A stretch of DNA of 47,422 bases, taken from Butyricicoccus sp. (GTDB lineage: Bacteria; Bacillota; Clostridia; Oscillospirales; Butyricicoccaceae). The DNA is taken from contig JAHHRO010000012.1 of assembly GCA_020025755.1 (NCBI GenBank), positions 1 through 47,422 on the forward strand. Direction: 5' to 3'. The notes under the pieces are model-generated. The model was not told the DNA's origin, did not search any database, and worked only from the letters and a program-made list of their open reading frames with translations. A program made the translations under genes and the position numbers. Below, piece by piece: positions 43,113 through 47,422 of the stretch. Within the stretch, counting starts at the first letter, position 1; each line of letters starts with the position of its first letter.

Positions 43113-43131
43113 CAGCTCGATCAAGGAGGAG

Positions 43132-43665
43132 CTATGCAAATTCTTCAATGTGTTCAGAGTATTCTTTGCTGGCACTTTCACTGTTTACTGATTGGAAAAT
43201 TTCCACTCTGTCATCACTGTCCCAATATCCTCTCATGTGAAAGTTCAATAATATATCTGAATGATTTTTATTGATGGCTTTCCTAAACCGAACCAGTGCA
43301 TTTTTGCAATGCTTTATGATCTCATCACAATGCTTATCAAATACTTCTGAATATTTATAGGGCTCCTTTTGACTTGTGAAAACACTTTTGTTATCATCTA
43401 AACACTTACTCAGATCTGCTGAAATAGTCTTGAAAGTATCAAACAGATCCCATTCTTCTTCGCAATACTTATAGTACCAATAATCTTCCGAATCTGTGTC
43501 GGCTTGTTTCTCTAAATAATGAGTTGTATTTGCGATAGCACCAATAGATTCCATGCCTCTCTCACAATCTAAGGAATAGATATCATGAGCTTGCTCTATC
43601 CAATGATTGAAAACGACTAACATTTGTTGAACAAGATCATCTTCAAATCTTTCATAATCAAACAT
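43132..43665 (-). CDS. DUF4303-like protein
   Basis: A 177-residue acidic protein, rich in Asp, Glu, Tyr and Trp. The pattern of a variable start, a central YWYYKYCEEEWDLFDTF block and a late FRKAINKNHSDILLNFHMRGYWDS resembles DUF4303. Members of that family often accompany polymorphic toxins as immunity proteins. No toxin gene is beside it. GGGAGGACAG precedes the start. It is noticeably AT-richer than the genes to its left, which fits acquisition with the mobile DNA. The family call is tentative. Confidence 0.5.
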   Translation of the reverse strand: MFDYERFEDDLVQQMLVVFNHWIEQAHDIYSLDCERGMESIGAIANTTHYLEKQADTDSEDYWYYKYCEEEWDLFDTFKTISADLSKCLDDNKSVFTSQKEPYKYSEVFDKHCDEIIKHCKNALVRFRKAINKNHSDILLNFHMRGYWDSDDRVEIFQSVNSESASKEYSEHIEEFA

Positions 43666-43874
43666 TTATCTGTCCTCCCCAAATCCGTTGTCGCTTTGGT
43701 TTATGTTCCATTGTACCATGTTCAAGGCTCAGTTTCTATCGTTTTGCTTTATTATTTTACGGTATGGTGGGGTAACTGTCTGTTCTCTTGTGCGTATATT
43801 TTATGGCATAAGAGTATTCGCACAGGGATTATCGTTGTCATAGCCTTCCTGAAGTTTGATGACACCCCAAGTCC

Positions 43875-43986
43875 TTAGCAAATATGGGATTTTCCTTGCT
43901 AAGAATTAGCTGGCTAATTTTGGCGGATGTTGTGAGGTTGATTTGTATTCGGTGGGGTTTTTATTAGCAGGGAGCGCGCTTGCTAA
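43875..43986. repeat. cluster of TTAGCAA motifs next to the att scar
   Basis: Within 112 nt there are TTAGCAA (43875), TTGCTAA (43896), the palindrome TTAGCTGGCTAA (43906-43917), TTAGCA (43964) and TTGCTAA (43980), arranged as inverted pairs. Two more lie beyond the tRNA scar (44265-44271 and 44276-44281). They could be arm-type binding sites for an integrase or excisionase. Confidence 0.45.
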
Positions 43987-44034
43987 TCGGGGATTGTTAC
44001 AGGTTCCATTTTCATCCTGTGTGTTTTGTACACA

Positions 44035-44074
44035 AAAAAGCCAGAAATCCTTCAAAATAAGGGTTTCTGGCTTT
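44035..44074 (-). terminator. terminator of the displaced tRNA-Arg end
   Basis: The stem AAAGCCAGAAA.../...TTTCTGGCTTT, read on the minus strand, is followed by TTTTTTGTG. It lies directly after the tRNA 3' half and is probably the original terminator of that tRNA gene. Confidence 0.8.
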
Positions 44075-44080
44075 GATTTC

Positions 44081-44126
44081 TGGTGTCCCTAGGGCGATTC
44101 GAACGCCCGGCCTTTCGCTTAGGAGT
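44081..44126 (-). mobile_element. 3' half of tRNA-Arg(CCU): attachment-site scar
   Basis: 46 nt on the minus strand run from the anticodon loop (ACTCCTAAG, anticodon CCT) through the T-arm (GGGCGTTCGAATCGCCC) to the acceptor strand TAGGGAC and ACCA. The sequence 5' of the anticodon loop cannot pair as a tRNA, so the gene is cut near the anticodon. This is what an integrative element leaves when it recombines into a tRNA 3' end. The terminator lies on the left, so the element lies to the right. Confidence 0.85.
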
Positions 44127-44363
44127 ATAGCGTACCATTTCGTACGATGTTCATTTTATGACTTCCCATATTATCTCGTTGTAAACAGTGTCATCTGGCT
44201 TCTGGTCAAACTGCCTAAAAATCCCTCAAATGCCGCCCTTTTACGGGGGTCTCAGAGAGTCAAATTAGCAAATTCTTAGCACGGATTGGGATAAAGAGGC
44301 TTTTTACAGCGAGTCAACTTCAACGGGCGTTGTGAAAACGCCGATATAAAATGGGAGGCTATT

Positions 44364-44579
44364 ATGAGTACATCAATCGAAAAGAAGAAACCTCAAAACA
44401 GAACCTATACTGTGGAAGACATTGCAGCTATTCTTGGCATCGGTCGAACCACTGCTTATAAGCTGGCAAAGTCCGGTGCCTTTAAGACTATCCGAATCGG
44501 TAGTGTGATCCGCATTTCCAGACAGTCTTTTGAAGAATGGCTGCGATGGAGGAGCAGGAGGAGAAAGGCGAATAGTTGA
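44364..44579 (+). CDS. excisionase-type helix-turn-helix protein
   Basis: A 71-residue MerR-like winged-helix protein (helix_turn_helix_17), with YTVEDIAAILGIGRTTAYKLA as the DNA-reading helix pair, IRIGSVIRIS as the wing, and a basic tail. This is the pattern of Xis proteins in integrative and conjugative elements of Clostridia. GGGAGG precedes the ATG. Xis genes normally run into an integrase gene; here a hairpin and the defence-like genes in the opposite direction follow instead. Confidence 0.85.
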   Translation: MSTSIEKKKPQNRTYTVEDIAAILGIGRTTAYKLAKSGAFKTIRIGSVIRISRQSFEEWLRWRSRRRKANS

Positions 44580-44580
44580 A

Positions 44581-44616
44581 ATAAGCACCATAGCCTTTAA
44601 AAACTATGGTGCTTAT
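44581..44616. terminator. bidirectional terminator
   Basis: A perfect 13-bp stem (ATAAGCACCATAG/CTATGGTGCTTAT) between the convergent excisionase and DUF4276 genes, with A/T-rich flanks. Confidence 0.75.
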
Positions 44617-44648
44617 ATTATCCAGCAGCTTTCGGAGATATAAGTACA

Positions 44649-45326
44649 TCAGATAGCTGCATTACGTCGCTGATCCAAGGCATTTAGCATATGTTGAAAA
44701 CTAGGAGACTTATTTTCTCTAATGTCTAGATGCTTACCAATATTTTTTGCCCATTCTGCTTTTTTAATCCCAACGTCATGTGCAGATGGGTTGTCTTTGC
44801 GAAATTTACCAATCCCACCCTTTGTCAAGATATCTGCAAGGAATTCCCATGTTCCACAAATGCTATCTTGTTGGTAGTTGGGGAGCTTAGATGCAATCCG
44901 ATCAGCCAACTTTGGATATGCTGCCTGCAGTGCATGACAATCTCCTAACAACCAGGCTTCCATTTCTTCAATTGCGATGCAAAAGACACTATCAATTGAA
45001 ATGCTGTTGATAGCAAGTAAGTTATCTAATTCTTGTTGAAAATTCTCAGTATTTCGTGCGTCATTATCTAATACAACAAAAATACAGGCATTTTCTACAC
45101 CTTGTAATTTAACATTAAGGGCTTTTAGACGTTTTGGTAAATCGCATAGGAGTTGTTTCGACTTAATATTTTGTGCGTTGGGACCTCTAGAAAAGCCACC
45201 AATCCCCTTATAGGGATGTATAGTGTATTCAATATTTACTTCTGGTTTTTCAAGAATATATTTTTCCATAAACACTTTTAAAAAATCTGCTCCAGAAGAA
45301 TCTTCTACTAGAAATTCGATAATCAT
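44649..45326 (-). CDS. DUF4276-family (TOPRIM-like) protein, putative defence effector
   Basis: A 225-residue protein with a DUF4276 pattern: an N-terminal FLVED (E8), a VVLDND strand (D87, D89), the IAIEEMEAWLLGD block and a late SPSFQHMLNALD. Glu-then-DxD placement is that of a TOPRIM fold, as in OLD-family nucleases and PARIS AriB. It is the second gene after an AAA ATPase, 11 nt downstream with TGAGGAGG. In known systems the ATPase senses a phage trigger and licenses the TOPRIM protein to cut nucleic acid. That role is inferred from family and context. Confidence 0.8.
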   Translation of the reverse strand: MIIEFLVEDSSGADFLKVFMEKYILEKPEVNIEYTIHPYKGIGGFSRGPNAQNIKSKQLLCDLPKRLKALNVKLQGVENACIFVVLDNDARNTENFQQELDNLLAINSISIDSVFCIAIEEMEAWLLGDCHALQAAYPKLADRIASKLPNYQQDSICGTWEFLADILTKGGIGKFRKDNPSAHDVGIKKAEWAKNIGKHLDIRENKSPSFQHMLNALDQRRNAAI

Positions 45327-45337
45327 GTTAGACCTCC

Positions 45338-46561
45338 TCAGCCAAAATATTTGCTATACCAGAGGTCTCCAAGTGGAACATCTTCGGCAGACATTTCTTT
45401 TACAAAGTCATAATCAGCGGCACATTTCGCAGTAGAAAATCCAGACTCCTCTTTTTCCAGTACCCAAACATCTTGCGGTGAAAGTGCATTCACAAAAAAT
45501 GGGCTGTGAGTTGTAATGAATAGTTGTTTTCCATATCCTGATCCAGCATTGATTTTCATCTCGGTTGCTAAATTGGTCAAATAATGATGGTATAATCCAT
45601 TCTCCGGTTCTTCTATGAATACCAATTGACGTGGGGTTTGTTCATGAAGCAATAAATAATAAGCAAATAGTTTTAGAGTACCATCAGACATGCGTGATGA
45701 GTAAAAAGGAGAAGTAAACTCATTCTCAAAAAATTTTAAGACTAGCTGGCCATTTTCCATCATTTTAGGTTCAATTTTTGTAATACCTGGTAATTTACTC
45801 TGAATTTCTTTTAGTATCTTATTGAACGAATTTCTATCTTCTCGATACATATATTGTGCTACATTGTTTAAGTTGCTTCCGGAGCGATCAAGATATTGTT
45901 GAGGGGCTGCATACTGAATTTTTCTAGCTGAATCAGGAGAGAAGTAGCATAGATACCAACTTTTTAAGAAATTCATAAAATTAACGATTCGATCATATTG
46001 GGCCATAGCACCATATGTTGCAATACCTAACTTGCGCTTATCCGCCAGATTTACCTCCACTTTTTTTCCTCTACCAGTTATATTCCCTTCATCATCCTGC
46101 CAACCTTCGTTTCCTTCAAAAGCATACCCCACACCCTCGTGCAAATTGAGAAATGATTTTGGCCAGCCGCGTTTTTCAACACGCTGACGCAGTCGCTCAT
46201 CTAGAACATATGGCCTTTTACTTTTATCGAGCGCAATTGAAAGTTCATATGTTATTGGCTTTGAATTACTAGTTTCACGGTAATACAACTCAAAATGAAT
46301 AGGTTCCTGACTATTTTGAGATACCAATTGATTAAAACCACCACGGTTGCCTAGGTCACATGCTTCTTCTACACCTTTCTCTAAGCAGTCCGCAATAAAG
46401 CCAAATGCATCAGCAATTGTGCTTTTTCCTGTTCCACTCGGACCAATAATCGTAACCATATTACCCAATGGTCGTCCTTTTTGGTGGCTAAACAATTTTC
46501 CCATGGTAACGGACTTCAAAGAACCGTAGTTTTCGATTTTTATACCTTCAATCTTTCCCAT
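45338..46561 (-). CDS. AAA/ABC-like ATPase (AAA_21, OLD/RloA-like)
   Basis: A 407-residue ATPase with Walker A GPSGTGKST (40-48), an ABC-like signature region RMSDGTLKLFAYYLLL, Walker B LVFIEEPENGLY and a switch histidine in TTHSPFFVNAL. The GIKIENYGSLK start and the inserted helical lid are those of the OLD/RloA/AAA_15-AAA_21 family. It is the first gene of a two-gene operon with the DUF4276 protein. GGAGGAAAA precedes the start. It probably senses infection or DNA ends and controls its partner. Confidence 0.88.
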   Translation of the reverse strand: MGKIEGIKIENYGSLKSVTMGKLFSHQKGRPLGNMVTIIGPSGTGKSTIADAFGFIADCLEKGVEEACDLGNRGGFNQLVSQNSQEPIHFELYYRETSNSKPITYELSIALDKSKRPYVLDERLRQRVEKRGWPKSFLNLHEGVGYAFEGNEGWQDDEGNITGRGKKVEVNLADKRKLGIATYGAMAQYDRIVNFMNFLKSWYLCYFSPDSARKIQYAAPQQYLDRSGSNLNNVAQYMYREDRNSFNKILKEIQSKLPGITKIEPKMMENGQLVLKFFENEFTSPFYSSRMSDGTLKLFAYYLLLHEQTPRQLVFIEEPENGLYHHYLTNLATEMKINAGSGYGKQLFITTHSPFFVNALSPQDVWVLEKEESGFSTAKCAADYDFVKEMSAEDVPLGDLWYSKYFG

Positions 46562-47088
46562 AAAGATTTTCCTCCTAAGCTATGTGAGTTTTTAAGTGGT
46601 AATTAGAAGATTGCCCCAAAGTTGCAAAGCAAAAGCCCTATACTAGGGTTAACATCCAGCGTTGTATTAGGAAACTATGGGATTTAAATTGTCTTTTACT
46701 AATTGCAACTAAAAAAATAATTTCTGTTCCAGTTTCAAATAGAATTCTTACGTTCTGTACATACTTTTGAGATTTCGCTATTCGGATAGAGTTAATTTAT
46801 ACTTTTATTGAGTTACTTAAGAGATAATTAAAAAGAATTTTCTGTTAGTAAAAATATTAAATGCTGTAAACTGGTACAAGCTGCGTCCAGAAAGTAGAAG
46901 GTTGGCTTGTGTATTCGCATTCAAAATCCATAGGTATGACAACATTAGAAACATAGATGTTTGTAGAATCATTTCCGTCCTTACTGATATAAGTATAAGC
47001 CATTTACAGAAAAAATACAACATAACATATAGAAATTTAAAATTAAACATTGAAACAGAAATTCAACTAGTTGTAGAAGGATAGAACT
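46562..47088. other. AT-rich gene-free stretch
   Basis: About 520 nt, clearly richer in A and T than its neighbours. The short frames here (about 60-77 codons) lack ribosome binding sites and family resemblance. It must hold the promoter of the ATPase operon on the minus strand; I could not choose one with confidence. Confidence 0.5.
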
Positions 47089-47169
47089 ATGTCAAAAGTG
47101 GTGAAAAATCCAATGTCTTATCTTCTACATCCGGCGGAAAGGCCACCGCCCATAGATTTTCTCACCTGA
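47089..47169 (+). CDS. possible 26-residue leader peptide
   Basis: A tiny frame MSKVVKNPMSYLLHPAERPP...FLT with GAAGG 8 nt upstream. Its stop codon falls in the loop of the hairpin at 47142-47194, and the replication-type gene starts 78 nt later. This is the layout of a translational attenuator. The alternative is a chance frame. Confidence 0.35.
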   Translation: MSKVVKNPMSYLLHPAERPPPIDFLT

Positions 47170-47194
47170 GATGCTTGGGCGGTATAGAGGTGGC
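47142..47194 (+). promoter_or_regulatory. hairpin upstream of the replication-type gene
   Basis: CCGCCCA (47146-47152) pairs with TGGGCGG (47176-47182); an alternative outer GCCAC/GTGGC pairing uses the flanks. There is no T-run. It separates the small frame from the ribosome binding site GGAAGGAGG at 47231. Confidence 0.5.
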
Positions 47195-47247
47195 GTATTC
47201 CCTTAAAATAAGCACTTTTTCAAAATCAAAGGAAGGAGGTGCCGAAT

Positions 47248-47422
47248 ATGGCAGTATTCCGCATTGAGAAAACCCGTGACTACACGGTGATGGCAAATCA
47301 TCATCTGCGGAACACGGCGCTGTCGCTGAAAGCGAAGGGGCTGCTGTCCCTCATGCTATCCTTGCCAGAAGACTGGGACTATACCACCAAAGGCCTTGCC
47401 CGGATATGCCGGGACGGAGTGG
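47248..47422 (+). CDS. replication-initiator-type protein of a mobile element (partial)
   Basis: The first 58 residues (MAVFRIEKTRDYTVMANHHL...) match the N-terminus of helix-turn-helix replication-initiator proteins common in Firmicute integrative and conjugative elements. In those, LSLKAKGLLSLMLSLPEDWDY is the winged-helix start. The gene runs off the window. GGAAGGAGG is ideally placed. It supports the view that the element continues to the right. Confidence 0.8.
   Translation, partial: MAVFRIEKTRDYTVMANHHLRNTALSLKAKGLLSLMLSLPEDWDYTTKGLARICRDGV

Noticed and set aside
43624..43878. 84-codon plus-strand frame overlapping the DUF4303-like gene start
   Set aside because: No convincing ribosome binding site, overlaps a better gene on the other strand, and has no family resemblance.
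44081..44160. Complete tRNA-Arg gene
   Set aside because: Only the part from the anticodon loop to CCA is present; the sequence 5' of it cannot form the anticodon, D or acceptor stems.
44073..44279. Plus-strand frame across the tRNA-Arg scar
   Set aside because: It reads through the reverse complement of tRNA sequence and has no ribosome binding site.
46902..47084. 60-codon frame in the AT-rich gap
   Set aside because: Begins at TTG with the purine-rich stretch directly against the start codon, and shows no similarity.

Overview
The window looks like a chromosomal contig of a gut-type Gram-positive anaerobe of the class Clostridia. The signs are SLH-anchored surface proteins, InlB-type and PEKP-type wall linkers, an Rrf2 regulator, AhpC with a TrxR-like partner, consensus sigma-A promoters, strong AGGAGG ribosome binding sites and a DUF896 protein. 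An Oscillospiraceae/Butyricicoccus-Agathobaculum-like host would fit, but that is inference; no 16S gene is present.

Layout. 1-616: non-coding, rich in hairpins and a 31-nt imperfect direct repeat. 617-4719: FlK-like thioesterase, Smr-like protein, C26 glutamine-amidotransferase hydrolase, Na/phosphate symporter with a PhoU tail, small membrane protein. 4834-11085 (minus): one operon from a consensus promoter encoding a MacA-like adaptor, MacB-type ATPase, MacB-type permease and an SLH-domain surface protein. 11367-15999 (minus): glycogen synthase, then a PhoP/PhoR-type two-component system whose last cistron is a Sfp-type phosphopantetheinyl transferase, each gene overlapping the next by 4 nt. 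16.0-16.9 kb: non-coding, with the first copy of a 178-nt multi-hairpin repeat. 16.9-25.8 kb: two very large secreted GH2 enzymes, the second with an SLH anchor. 25.8-29.0 kb: peroxide-defence cluster (AhpC, a domain-swapped AhpF-like reductase, YaaA). 29.2-36.6 kb: secreted hypothetical, MGMT-like protein, NhaC antiporter, second copy of the 178-nt repeat lodged at the NhaC terminator, Rrf2 regulator, M24 peptidase, cardiolipin synthase, GNAT. 36.7-42.7 kb: tRNA-Leu(UAA), CAP protein, a DUF896/CCA-adding enzyme/HD operon, O-acetylhomoserine sulfhydrylase, GNAT, small membrane protein, HD protein.

42.76-47.42 kb is accessory DNA: an IS5-type transposase remnant, a DUF4303-like gene, the 3' half of a tRNA-Arg(CCU) with its terminator (an att scar), an excisionase, an OLD/PARIS-like AAA ATPase plus DUF4276 (TOPRIM-like) pair that I read as a candidate anti-phage module, and the start of a replication-initiator-type gene. 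This is probably one end of an integrative element that continues past the window.

The strongest unexplained signal is the 178-nt repeat: two copies about 92% identical, five successive hairpins, and three double compensatory changes in the stems. That argues for selection on a folded RNA or DNA structure. The short reverse-strand reading frame shared by both copies is most likely an artefact of this repeat.
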